From Strongylocentrotus purpuratus (Eukaryota; Echinodermata; Echinoidea; Camarodonta; Strongylocentrotidae): a stretch of DNA of 64,000 nt. How positions within the stretch are numbered: position 1 is the stretch's first letter; each line of letters starts with the position of its first letter. The notes beneath the pieces are model-generated. The model was given only the letters and a program-made list of their open reading frames with translations. It did no database searches and was not told the origin of the DNA. Location of the stretch: positions 21,737,298 through 21,801,297 of the forward strand of contig NW_022145611.1 in NCBI RefSeq assembly GCF_000002235.5. The letters run 5' to 3'. Shown piece by piece: positions 56,401 through 61,577 of this stretch. Made by a program: the position numbers and the translations under genes.

Positions 56401-59400
56401 GACTTTGGTATAAAGAATTATATGTAAAGGTTAAGCTTTTCAATCAACAGTTCAATAAAAGAAAACAAAGAGACCAAAGGGTGTTTTCAGAACAAGACCA
56501 GAATATGCGTCATCTTTCAGCCATTTGGACATAGAAATGGACTGCATGGTCATCTATCTTTCCTCCTATTCATTCCTAATGGTAGTAACGTGTGGCTTGG
56601 GTCATTAGATTGAGATGCAATCATTCAAACAGACTTAATGACAGATGTTATACAAATCCAGGAAAGTTTGCAAAAGGAAAGGACTAGACAAGATGCAATT
56701 ATAAAAATATAGTCTGTCGTTACTTTTGACTATAGTCCTGCTGCTTCTACTACTGCAACTGCTAATGCTATGTCAGTTGGAAATGAAAATCTTTCCCATG
56801 GTCCTGGCTTTTTCTTCCAATATTTTCCTCTGTCATCTCTCTATCTTTTCCACGGGTCACTTTTACTTCAATTTTAGTGATTGAAAAAAAGAAGACTTTT
56901 TTTGTTGTTGCCAAACATAGTGTACAAGGAAGGATTTTCACATGTTTATTGAGGAAGGGCTGGATGGAGGAGAGGAGGAATTGGAATGAATGATGTACAT
57001 GCTACTGGTTCTTTAATCAAGGGCTTTTTATGTCTCAAGCCAGGAAGCTGACAAGGGCTGCCCGTGGCTCTTCCTGTCCAGTCTCTACTGATGAATGATG
57101 TTGGAAGAACTTTCATTTAGGGTCACATCTTTTTATTCCTCTTTTTTCAACCCAGCAATGAGTTGTAGCATTTTTATACGGAATATCCTGTTTCCAACAA
57201 ACATTTCAAGAACAGAGTTATCATTGATACTTATTGTACAGTACAGTCAGTACAGAACACTCTTCTTATTAAAGAAGTTCAGACCTCATGAGCTGCTGTG
57301 TATTTTTTCTCCCTTCCTTTCTTTCTCAAGCAGATTATTACAAGAGTATATTTTCTTGGTTTGATAATGAAGTACTAATTTTTTGTCACAGCATTAAATA
57401 ATAATCTATAGGCTAAATTAAGAAAACAAACATTACAAATGCAAGAATGGGTAGAAGTAAAAGAAAAATTATCCTTCAATTTTGCATACTCTTTTACCTT
57501 TGTAATGTACAGAGGACGAAATGACATAGAGGGACTGTCAGTGGAGAAGCTGATTGAATTCTTGAACGACAAGCAGAGGGATCCTAGACTCAATGAGATT
57601 CTCTTTCCAATGTATGACAGAGAGAGGGTTCTACAAATCATTGACACCTATGAGAAATATCCAGAGATGATTAAGAAAGGTAGGCAGTCACAATTTCTTT
57701 CAAACAATTAAAATGTGTATTCAAGCCAGTAGACTTAGCAGAATGATGATTGTTTTATTTTAAAGAGCTTTGTTTATGAAAGCATAAATCAAAGGCCATT
57801 GTTATAATGGGTACCACAGTAGGCTTGTTTTCATCCGACTGAAGCTGCAAAATAACCCGCTATTGTCCCGAAGCTTGAAATTCTGTCCTCACCAGACCGA
57901 TATGCTCACAAACTAGCTCGGCTATAGCAGGCTATTTTGGAAACGAGACCAACATTTCTCAGGATATTTTCTCGACTAAAGTAGCCCGCTTATTGCAACT
58001 GCCAGTTGATGAGGATGCAAATTAGCTGGCTTATTTGAGATCGGGCTAGTTAAAATAGCGGATTATTTGCAACATCGGTCTGATGTGGACAGGCCTATTG
58101 TGATTTTTTTAAAGTTGATAATGAATCCCCACTCTTACCCTGGACACCCACCCATGGCATTTAAAAAGTATTATGATAGCATAAGGATGTCTAGAGGTTT
58201 AATCACTTGACTGTAAATCTAAAGGTCGCTGGTTCAAGCCCTGCGGCACAGCACTTATGTCCTTCAGCAAGGTATTTTATGTACATTGTTCATTGCTCCT
58301 CTCCACCCAGGTGTCAGAATGTTGGGGGGGGGGGGGGTTTGCCATGTTCTTTCACATTGTGCAAAAGAGTGTTTATACAACTGTAAGTTGGTGAATTAAT
58401 ATGATTTATTTATATATATAACTGAGCTTGTCAGCTTAATATCAAGGCATACTAATGTATATCAAAATTTTATTTAAAAACTTAAGAATCTACCTTGAAA
58501 TGCATTTTCATGCTGTATTTAACATAGAACTTCTATCGTCTGATGGACTTTGTCGATACCTGATGTCTGATGAGAACGCACCCGTGTTCCTGGACCGATT
58601 GGAGTTATACCAAGACATGGAACAGCCCCTTTCACATTACCTCATTAATTCGTCTCATAATACATACTTAACCGGGAGACAGTTTGGAGGCAAATCATCT
58701 GTTGAGATGTACAGACAGGTTCTACTGGCGGGATGCAGGTGGGTACACAACTATATCTAATTTGTGAAGAATTCAGTGCTCTTCAATTCAATTTACTGTG
58801 CTGGATGTATGGGGCAGTCACGTGAGAAATGTGTCCCTCACATCACATTTATGCTATCTTTTGTTCCATCACTCTTATCTTTTATTCTATCACTCTCTCT
58901 TAAAAAAGGAAAATGATGTGATTTATTGACTGATGTTTTTATTCTGGTATCACTGTAAATTGTCTGAAAAAACAATTTTCATCATTTTGGGTGCAAGTTA
59001 AAGCCACTATGATGTTTTCTTATTAAATTTCCTATATGATATACACATAATCACCTTAAGAATTATTTCCAGCTCATCATATTTATAACCGAGTTGATAG
59101 AAGTAATGCAAGCAGCAATAGTGTACACACATTCCTGTAAATATGATGTTGACAAAAAATAGCAAAATAAATAAAATCAGGGAGTATAGATGATGTGACA
59201 ATCTATGTTTATAGAAAGCAATGTATCAACCTACATGGAGAAGATGTTGGATATTAAACTGCGCCAACTAAGAAGCATTTAAAGGAAAAGTTATACAAAT
59301 TTATTAATTCAGAGAAGAAAATTATTTTGTCTACTTATCTCTTATTTAAATTCTATTCTTTCAATTAAATCCACCGTTCTCCCTAACAAGTTATTAGATT

Positions 59401-59644
59401 TATCAGTGAAAAAAGTTTGATGCTTGTTTTGCAAATTTTCTCTCTTATGTTTGTTCTGTACCTTGAATCATCTTTTCAATTCCTAAATCAGATAGTACTA
59501 CACAAAATCAGAAAACAATAAGTAATCGTTGAATGAATGTCTTTATTTAGATGTGTTGAGTTAGACTGTTGGGACGGAAGAAGTGAAGACCAAGAACCAA
59601 TCATAACCCATGGACTTGCAATGTGTACTGATATACAATTCAAG
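3722..59644 (+). CDS. PLCB4: Phospholipase C-beta, PLCB4/NorpA type (5' part, ten exons, incomplete at 3' end)
   Basis: This gene encodes a Gq-regulated phosphoinositide phospholipase C, which splits PIP2 into IP3 and diacylglycerol at the plasma membrane. Ten exons (3722-3808, 21304-21384, 27274-27333, 42777-42926, 47897-47976, 48518-48653, 55352-55452, 57513-57679, 58528-58738, 59551-59644) join without a stop into 389 codons. Residues 1-140 or so are the PH domain, about 145-300 the EF-hand region, and from about 313 the X box. Catalytic His331 (SSHNTYLTG), Asn332, Glu361, Asp363 (ELDCWDG) and His378 (EPIITHG) are all present, matching the PLC-delta1 set H311/N312/E341/D343/H356. The N terminus ([10 protein letters not shown]...GAMFDRYE) and [10 protein letters not shown] resemble vertebrate PLCB4 and fly NorpA more than PLCB1-3; this rests on recall, not alignment. 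Intron phases are 0,0,0,0,2,0,2,1,2,0. The Y box, C2 and C-terminal domains lie outside the window. Confidence 0.95.
3932..3978. repeat. GA microsatellite
   Basis: A nearly pure (GA)n of about 45 nt, 120 nt downstream of the exon 1 donor. Confidence 0.92.
4905..5330. repeat. Homopolymer-rich block with GCGTACGC end and an 89-nt C run
   Basis: The block starts GGGGCGTACGCAGG, then has a 23-nt G run (4918-4940), shorter C, T and A runs, and an uninterrupted C run at 5218-5306. The string ACTGAGCGATTTTCGG at 5131 recurs as ACTGAGCGACTTTTCGG at 5307, each directly after a C run and 176 nt apart. It looks like a degenerate repeat element expanded by slippage, or a badly resolved assembly segment. 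Confidence 0.75.
11045..11188. mobile_element. Foldback element with GGCCCGTTTCACAAAG ends (about 144 bp)
   Basis: The left end GGCCCGTTTCACAAAG pairs with the right end TTTTGTGAAATTGGGCC. Inside, AACAAATGACAAATTCAGTG on the left is echoed on the other strand by the segment around TGTCATTTGTCACTGATGAC. It has no coding capacity. The termini resemble a type widely seen in invertebrate and fish genomes, but I did not assign a superfamily. Confidence 0.6.
17321..17378. repeat. Dense TACATGTA / TACCGGTA cluster
   Basis: About 58 nt made almost entirely of overlapping self-complementary words (TACATGTA, GTACGTGTAC, TACCGGTA). It is the densest of many such clusters in intron 1. Confidence 0.8.
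17903..17999 (+). mobile_element. 97-bp MITE, copy 1
   Basis: A near-palindrome with left arm starting CGTCGCTGTTTTCACGAAGT and right arm ending CTTCGTGAAAACAAGGACA. About 31 bp per arm pair with few mismatches around a 35-nt AT-rich centre. It is flanked by the 4-bp direct repeat AATT at 17899-17902 and 18000-18003. No coding capacity. Confidence 0.88.
19662..19706. repeat. Short hairpin (18-bp arms)
   Basis: CCGGATGACTGATCAATA and TATTGCTCAGTCATCTGG are complementary with two mismatches around a loop of about 9 nt. It lies 60 nt before MITE copy 2 but shares no sequence with it. It could be a small terminal-repeat remnant or a structured RNA segment; nothing else supports either. Confidence 0.5.
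19766..19862 (+). mobile_element. 97-bp MITE, copy 2
   Basis: Same length and orientation as copy 1. The left arm begins CGTCGCTGTTTTCACAAAGT and the right arm ends ACTTCATGAAAACAGCGACG. It is flanked by the direct repeat ATTT at 19762-19765 and 19863-19866, a different target from the other copies, which fixes the element ends. Confidence 0.9.
20823..20859. repeat. GA microsatellite
   Basis: A pure (GA)n of about 37 nt near the 3' end of intron 1. Confidence 0.92.
21304..21384 (+). CDS. PLCB4: PLCB4-like exon 2 (residues 30-56, PH domain)
   Basis: The exon is preceded by a pyrimidine tract and TTTTTTAG and followed by GTAAGT. It has 27 codons, including [11 protein letters not shown] and YKSEGR, the beta-strand core of the PLC-beta PH domain. 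It is phase 0 on both sides, so skipping it would keep frame. Longer open frames overlapping it are in other reading frames and are not coding. Confidence 0.94.
22229..22283. repeat. GA microsatellite
   Basis: An interrupted (GA)n of about 50 nt. The open frames over it on both strands are repeat artefacts. Confidence 0.9.
25057..25153 (-). mobile_element. 97-bp MITE, copy 3 (opposite orientation)
   Basis: The centre of this copy is the reverse complement of copies 1 and 2 (GTGAGGAAAATCGTAACGCA first). Its arms begin CGTCCTTGTTTTCACGAAGT and end CTTCGTGAAAACAGCGACG. It is flanked by AATT at 25053-25056 and 25154-25157. It shares with copy 1 the GCTG/CTTG difference between the two arms. Confidence 0.9.
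26190..26335. repeat. CT-rich tract with a C run
   Basis: About 145 nt of mostly C and T, including a 12-nt C run (26213-26224) and (CT)n runs. It is about 1 kb before exon 3. Confidence 0.88.
27055..27130. repeat. GA microsatellite ending in a G run
   Basis: Two (GA)n blocks are separated by a short A-rich piece and followed by GAAGGGGGGGGGG. It lies about 145 nt upstream of the exon 3 acceptor. Confidence 0.9.
27274..27333 (+). CDS. PLCB4: PLCB4-like exon 3 (residues 57-76, PH domain)
   Basis: A 60-nt exon lies between TTTCTTTCAG and GTATGT. It encodes [20 protein letters not shown], matching the family pattern around EG.V.E...I..IR.G..PK. It is phase 0 on both sides. Joining it to exon 2 gives KSEGR-EGQVLEL, the same continuity seen in NorpA and PLCB4. 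Confidence 0.93.
29679..29942. repeat. Tandem repeat, 4 x 66 bp
   Basis: Four head-to-tail units each begin GACAACTGAATTTGCTGGCA. The first differs at one visible position (GTTTAAATGC instead of GTCTAAATGC) and the others appear identical. Because 66 is a multiple of three and the unit lacks stops, open frames of 139 codons (+) and 112 codons (-) arise. There is no start context, homology or splice evidence for coding. Confidence 0.95.
30754..30803. repeat. Short tandem duplication, 25-bp period
   Basis: TTCTCCAAGAATGAAGGA occurs at 30754 and again at 30779. Confidence 0.8.
31640..31960. repeat. Purine-rich tract
   Basis: About 320 nt dominated by A and G, with several short (GA)n runs (near 31660-31680 and 31850-31865). 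No gene or element is seen in it. Confidence 0.7.
33580..33614. repeat. T run followed by GA microsatellite
   Basis: A run of about 11 T followed directly by (GA)n of about 24 nt. Confidence 0.88.
35577..35805. repeat. Diverged tandem repeat, about 47-bp period
   Basis: Units start at 35577, 35615, 35662, 35709 and 35755 with ACTCGCACCC, ACTCGACCTC, AGTTCAACCC, ACTCGACCTA and AGTTGCAGCC. Most contain a CCAATCA-like word about 20 nt in (ACCAATTAAGAA, ACCTATCAGAA, ACCAGTCAAAA, CCCAATCAG). The spacings are 38, 47, 47 and 46. Divergence is high, so this is an old array. Confidence 0.65.
36181..36428. repeat. CT-rich tract (about 250 bp) with internal 24-26-bp periodicity
   Basis: Almost wholly C and T, with CTCTCCCTCTTCCTCCCTCT repeated several times. 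Open frames on both strands of 94-111 codons are composed of Ser/Leu/Pro or Arg/Glu/Gly and are repeat artefacts. Confidence 0.92.
41730..41990 (-). pseudogene. Degraded non-LTR retrotransposon reverse transcriptase fragment
   Basis: The minus strand reads [19 protein letters not shown] then CEIAVVRRC before a stop at 41781-41783. In another frame it continues [20 protein letters not shown]....GG.E.A...R followed by GWMKFREL.P.L is a familiar C-terminal segment of LINE-encoded reverse transcriptases. The fragment is short and frameshifted, and includes a run of glutamates from a TCC-rich microsatellite. It is antisense to PLC-beta. The clade was not assigned. Confidence 0.6.
42777..42926 (+). 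CDS. PLCB4: PLCB4-like exon 4 (residues 77-126, PH domain)
   Basis: A 150-nt exon lies between TTGTTACAG and GTACGT and has 50 codons. It includes [17 protein letters not shown], the C-terminal strands of the PLC-beta PH domain (family pattern: ..ICSGTD.VNI.Y). It is phase 0 on both sides. The open frame continues upstream into the intron, but that part is pyrimidine-rich and non-conserved. Confidence 0.95.
43815..43909. repeat. GA microsatellite, then G run and A run
   Basis: (GA)n of about 53 nt runs directly into a G run of about 11 nt and, after ACAAAGAGAGACC, an A run of about 16 nt. Confidence 0.92.
44411..44483. repeat. CT microsatellite
   Basis: An interrupted then pure (CT)n, in the opposite orientation to the GA repeat 550 nt upstream. 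The two could pair in the transcript. Confidence 0.9.
44708..45036. mobile_element. AGGCCTG foldback element, copy A (329 bp)
   Basis: The left end is AGGCCTGTCATCATCAGCTC and the right end GAGCTGATGGAGACATACCT, inverted with several mismatches. It is flanked by AGT on both sides (44705-44707 and 45037-45039). The inside repeats the near-palindrome AAATAGCGGGATATTT and its variants. The right half closely matches copy B (shared GACTCGCACTATGCGC and CGATTTGTAACTT). No coding capacity. Confidence 0.75.
45578..45625. repeat. Tandem GTGTATAAGGCGCACC repeat, possible transposon end
   Basis: TGTGTATAAGGCGCACC occurs twice, 17 nt apart, then a short C/T/G palindromic piece and an A run. I recall this string as a recurrent transposon-like terminus in animal genomes, but no partner end is visible, so it is only a likely solo or truncated end. 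Confidence 0.35.
45863..45881. repeat. 19-nt C run
   Basis: An uninterrupted C run followed by TAAAAAAAAAA. Confidence 0.9.
47690..47790 (+). repeat. Possible LINE or SINE 3' tail with (AAT)n
   Basis: A T-rich stretch ends GGCCTAATAAATAATGATAAT and continues as (AAT)n. This is the shape of a retroelement 3' end, but no coding part is attached, so it is tentative. Confidence 0.3.
47897..47976 (+). CDS. PLCB4: PLCB4-like exon 5 (residues 127-152, end of PH domain)
   Basis: An 80-nt exon lies between CATTGCAG and GTGAGT. It encodes [20 protein letters not shown] followed by MQSLKK and the first two bases of a His codon (phase 2). This is the last PH helix plus the linker into the EF hands (family pattern W..GL..I.HN..A.NV.P). 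It was too short to stand out as an open frame and was found by splice-site reading. Confidence 0.94.
47977..48517 (+). other. PLCB4: Intron 5 (541 bp)
   Basis: The intron runs from GTGAGT to CTTCTTGCAG. An (AAT)n start followed by TTATAGAGCGCACACACCGT and GGGGCGCTCATGGCGC (about 48378-48450) resembles the (AAT)n...ATAGCGC end of a common marine-animal repeat. The identification is weak. Confidence 0.8.
48518..48653 (+). CDS. PLCB4: PLCB4-like exon 6 (residues 153-198, first EF-hand region)
   Basis: A 136-nt exon lies between CTTCTTGCAG and GTATGC. It completes His153, then encodes [20 protein letters not shown], then [20 protein letters not shown] and LPSGK. The segment [10 protein letters not shown] is a hallmark of PLC-beta EF-hand 1 in PLCB4 and NorpA. 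The exon ends in phase 0. The preceding intron (540 bp) is the shortest in the window. Confidence 0.96.
49503..49710. repeat. Purine tract and GATA microsatellite
   Basis: An A/G-rich tract (49503-49590) is followed by GATA/GATG repeats with TACATAGA interruptions (about 49651-49710). Confidence 0.85.
52385..52447 (+). repeat. Possible LINE 3' tail, (ACTTGAA)n
   Basis: GTGAAATAAACTTGAAACTT followed by further copies of GAAACTT is a form often seen at the 3' end of LINE copies. No reverse transcriptase remnant is seen upstream. Confidence 0.35.
52847..53160. mobile_element. AGGCCTG foldback element, copy B (314 bp)
   Basis: The left end is AGGCCTGTTTTCATCAGCTC and the right end GAGCTGATGAAAACAGGCCT, a perfect 20-bp inverted repeat. 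Weaker pairing continues to about 67 bp (GGAAATTAGCC against GGCTAATTTCC). It is flanked by CAT at 52844-52846 and 53161-53163. The interior has repeated AAATAGCCCGCTATTT palindromes. It is the best preserved of three copies and has no transposase. Confidence 0.85.
53534..53712. mobile_element. 179-bp MITE with AGGCGGTGTCA ends
   Basis: The left end AGGCGGTGTCACACAGA and the reverse complement of the right end AGGCGGTGTCATGCAGA agree at 15 of 17 positions. It is flanked by ATG on both sides (53531-53533, 53713-53715). Inside are repeated AAATCCCTT words and a CCGGATTTT segment. Non-autonomous. Like the AGGCCTG family it starts with AGGC and has a 3-bp target repeat. Confidence 0.75.
53801..54207. 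mobile_element. Complex foldback region with TTCTAACTG inverted ends
   Basis: TTCTAACTGC at 53801 and GCAGTTAGAA near 54198 are inverted. Within it, CTTTCTAACTGGCCGTTTCA is directly repeated at 54011 and 54142. TTCTCCTGCTC/GAGCAGGAGAA forms a palindrome near 54058-54082, and ATCGGTGTCACACCGAT forms another near 54030-54046. No clear target duplication. It could be one complex element or two overlapping ones. Confidence 0.45.
54871..55168. repeat. Tandem repeat, 90-bp period, about 3.5 units
   Basis: CTCGATATTAGAAAATACTT and TGTTCATGAAACTTGTGGTT recur at 90-nt spacing for three units. A final partial unit follows at 50-nt spacing. AT-rich, ending about 180 nt upstream of exon 7. Confidence 0.9.
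55352..55452 (+). CDS. PLCB4: PLCB4-like exon 7 (residues 199-231, EF-hand region)
   Basis: A 101-nt exon lies between TTGTTTTACAG and GTAAGT. It encodes [20 protein letters not shown] followed by [13 protein letters not shown] and two bases of Ile232 (phase 2). The string [16 protein letters not shown] is typical of the family, with NorpA having a near-identical KFY.LYHK.CPR.DIE. It was found by splice-site reading. Confidence 0.94.
55453..57512 (+). other. PLCB4: Intron 7 (2.1 kb)
   Basis: The intron runs from GTAAGT to TGTACAG. AT-rich, with no repeat or element that I could recognise. Confidence 0.85.
57513..57679 (+). CDS. PLCB4: PLCB4-like exon 8 (residues 232-287, last EF hands)
   Basis: A 167-nt exon begins after TGTACAG and ends before GTAGGC, phase 2 in and phase 1 out. 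It includes [20 protein letters not shown], a strongly conserved PLC-beta EF-hand segment, and [20 protein letters not shown]. The pyrimidine tract before the acceptor is weak, but frame, phase and homology all fit. Confidence 0.95.
57831..58096. mobile_element. AGGCCTG foldback element, copy C (266 bp, diverged)
   Basis: The left end is AGGCTTGTTTTCATCCGACT and the right end GGTCTGATGTGGACAGGCCT. The interior has AATAACCCGCTATT, TAGCAGGCTATTTTGG and AAAATAGCGGATTATTT, the same kind of repeated palindrome as copies A and B but otherwise diverged. The flanks are AGT and ATT, one mismatch from a 3-bp duplication. Confidence 0.65.
58180..58380 (+). mobile_element. tRNA-derived SINE
   Basis: A tRNA-like head includes ACTTGACTGTAAATCTAAAG (anticodon-stem region with GTA in the loop position) and a B box GGTTCAAGCCC at 58231-58241. 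It is followed by CTTCAGCAAGGTATTTTATG and CTCCACCCAGGTGTCAGAAT, typical of a SINE body, then a 14-nt G run (58324-58337). The A-box region is degenerate and the molecule cannot fold as a functional tRNA, so it is not a tRNA gene. End points are approximate. Confidence 0.65.
58528..58738 (+). CDS. PLCB4: PLCB4-like exon 9 (residues 288-357, start of catalytic X box)
   Basis: A 211-nt exon lies between AACATAG and GTGGGT, phase 1 in and phase 2 out. It carries [20 protein letters not shown] and [28 protein letters not shown] contains the catalytic His331 and Ca-ligand Asn332. [13 protein letters not shown] then leads into exon 10. The acceptor is AAC-rich rather than strongly pyrimidine-rich. 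Confidence 0.97.
58739..59550 (+). other. PLCB4: Intron 9 (812 bp)
   Basis: The intron runs from GTGGGT to CTTTATTTAG. AT-rich, with no recognisable element. Confidence 0.85.
59551..59644 (+). CDS. PLCB4: PLCB4-like exon 10 (residues 358-389, X box metal ligands)
   Basis: A 94-nt exon lies between CTTTATTTAG and GTATGT. It completes Arg358 and encodes [20 protein letters not shown] followed by [11 protein letters not shown]. Glu361 and Asp363 are the calcium ligands and His378 is the second catalytic histidine. It ends in phase 0. The next exon, expected to begin near DVIQAI and to carry the SEYPVILS segment, was not found before 64000. Confidence 0.97.
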
Positions 59645-59701
59645 GTATGTATGTCCTAACATCTTCTATTCTGTTTTCTGTCTGTTTTTAGGTTCCTCTA
59701 A

Positions 59702-60444
59702 TACCCCATTCACAGTGGCCTCAAACACCGCGACAGCAGCGGGACTGTCCCGCTGCTGTCGCGGTGTTGTCTTCAGTGTGAAGGCTCGGACCCGTTATAA
59801 ACTATCGCGGGATAACACCGCCTCGCGATAACGCCGCGACAAACTATCGCTAGGTTCGCCTAGCTACAGCAGCGGGACAGTCCCGCTGCTGTCGCGGTGT
59901 TTACTCAGTGTGAAGGCTCTCCGCTATAACACCGAGACAAACACGTGTGATTTGTTTACTTACCTATCACTGACCTCTTTTCTCCAGCAATGGGGAACAT
60001 AAAGTGAAATAGAAATAAAGTAACCAGTGGATTCAAATTGATTTTATTATTATGTAGATATTATAATTATCCAAATAAAAATATTTCACACTTCAAAAAA
60101 TTAAAATATTCTGACTGGAAGCAATAAAAATGCTAGTTTTTTAAAAAGTAAAGTAAAGTGTGTAAAGTACAGCTAGCGCGCGCAATTTCAAGCAATCGAA
60201 AACCCCGCGCTGAAGTATTTCCGGTCATATCGGGGTCACTCGCGGGTCATGAGCCATGCATACACGTGTTTGTTACGGAGGTAATAAAAATCACCCGCTG
60301 CAGCGTGAATGGGTACATGATATTTATCCCGCTGCTGCAGCGGGATAACTTTTTTACTGTGAATGCATTTGTAGCGGTGTTATGGCGGTGTCGCCGCTCC
60401 GCTACAACGCCGCTACAAATTTCAAAACCACTGTGAATGGGGTA
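59702..60444. mobile_element. GC-rich foldback element, TACCCCATTCACAGTGG ends (743 bp)
   Basis: The left end TACCCCATTCACAGTGG and the right end CCACTGTGAATGGGGTA are a perfect 17-bp inverted repeat. Inside is a 45-nt palindrome at 59724-59768 with 22-nt arms around a single base (left arm AACACCGCGACAGCAGCGGG then AC). A shorter copy lies near 59869-59895, and TATCCCGCTGC/GCAGCGGGATA near 60326-60350. The words CAGTGTGAAGGCTC and GTAGCGGTGTTATGGCGG repeat or invert. No transposase frame. It is far more GC-rich than its surroundings. Confidence 0.8.
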
Positions 60445-61425
60445 TATGTAGAAGTTGTAGTAGTAGACTTTATTGGAGAACTTGTAGCACAGGGCTAATT
60501 TGCCACTGGGTAGCGTAGCGAAATGTATTGTCTTTTTATGGCACTACATTAGCTAAGCTACCTAAAGTAAATTCATTCATACAATTTTTTATTTTATTTT
60601 AGATACTGATATCAGAGGTGCCATTTGTCATTGTATAGGCTCTGTTACATGTCTTTTTCAGTCTTTCTCTTGCATTCTCAGACTTTCTCAGGCTCCATAT
60701 GATACACATCTTAATAGGCTCCAATGTCTTGAGATCTCTTTTCAGGCTAATTGGATAAAAACAATTGGGACTCTGTGATATGTAACGCCTTTTTTGCACT
60801 ATGTACAAAAGTGTTTAATGGTAATTCTAATATCATTCAGTTTCTTCATAGAGTCCATACTATAAATTTGTTGTGTATGTTTGTGCAAAAGAATGTACAA
60901 GTTGTTGAATTGTCTGTGACTTCCTACGCAGACTGAACTTGATTTGGTCTTAAAGTTATTGGAGACCGTTCATATTCCTATGTTGGCCTATACTACAATA
61001 AAGTCTGGGTCTATTAAATAGACAATACCCAATTACCTAGAATGTCATTCTTTTATTTACTTTTTACTCTGAATTAAATATTGTGTCTAGTAGATTCGAA
61101 TGATTTTACCGGTAGATGAAATGACAGGAGAGTAAATTAACTGAAGTGTAGAAATGAGCTACATGCAAGCAAAAAAAAAATTTCAGACAACATTGCTTGA
61201 AAATCTACATGAAAACACTAATGGAGTCACTAAATTAAATTAAAAGCATGTTACATAAGTCAATGAACTGGTCTAATGGCTCATGTCTCTATCAGGGATT
61301 CATGTCTGAGTATGGTCTAGAATAATGTTAGTTTTACTAATGAGTTTTTAATGCAATCCTCCCACGCTAGTATGTTGTCGTTGCCTACAGGGTGATTAAA
61401 TTCACTTCATTGTTGACTCTGAGTA

Positions 61426-61577
61426 AGAAGGGCATGGGAATCATACAGTCTATAGATTTAAAGTCCTTTTGGTACTCAAGCAAACATCTATGTAAGAGAC
61501 TGGGAGGTAACGGTTAGAAGGACATGGGAATCATACAGTTTATAGATTTGAAGTCCTTTCGGTAATCTAGCAAACAT
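61426..61577. repeat. Duplicated block, about 62 bp at 90-bp spacing
   Basis: AGAAGGGCATGGGAATCATA at 61426 recurs as AGAAGGACATGGGAATCATA at 61516. Both continue through ATAGATTT(A/G)AAGTCCTTT to CAAACAT with a few differences. A local imperfect tandem duplication. Confidence 0.85.

Larger units (their letters stand above)
57680..58527 (+). other. PLCB4: Intron 8 (848 bp)
   Basis: The intron runs from GTAGGC to AACATAG. Most of it is mobile DNA: foldback copy C (57831-58096) and a tRNA-derived SINE (about 58180-58380). Confidence 0.85.

Noticed and set aside
57095-57364. 89-codon frame just before exon 8
   Set aside because: AT-rich intron translation with no homology, not in phase with the PLC-beta frame.
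58180-58260. Candidate tRNA gene
   Set aside because: The A box and acceptor stem are degenerate and the body continues as a SINE; it is not a functional tRNA.
60599-60808. Minus-strand frame (RDLKTLEPIKM...LRKSENARERLKK) resembling the C-terminal region of LINE reverse transcriptases
   Set aside because: The resemblance (R.LK.LE...LR......RLK) is too loose and lacks the usual QRRAT core. I would need a translated search to call it.
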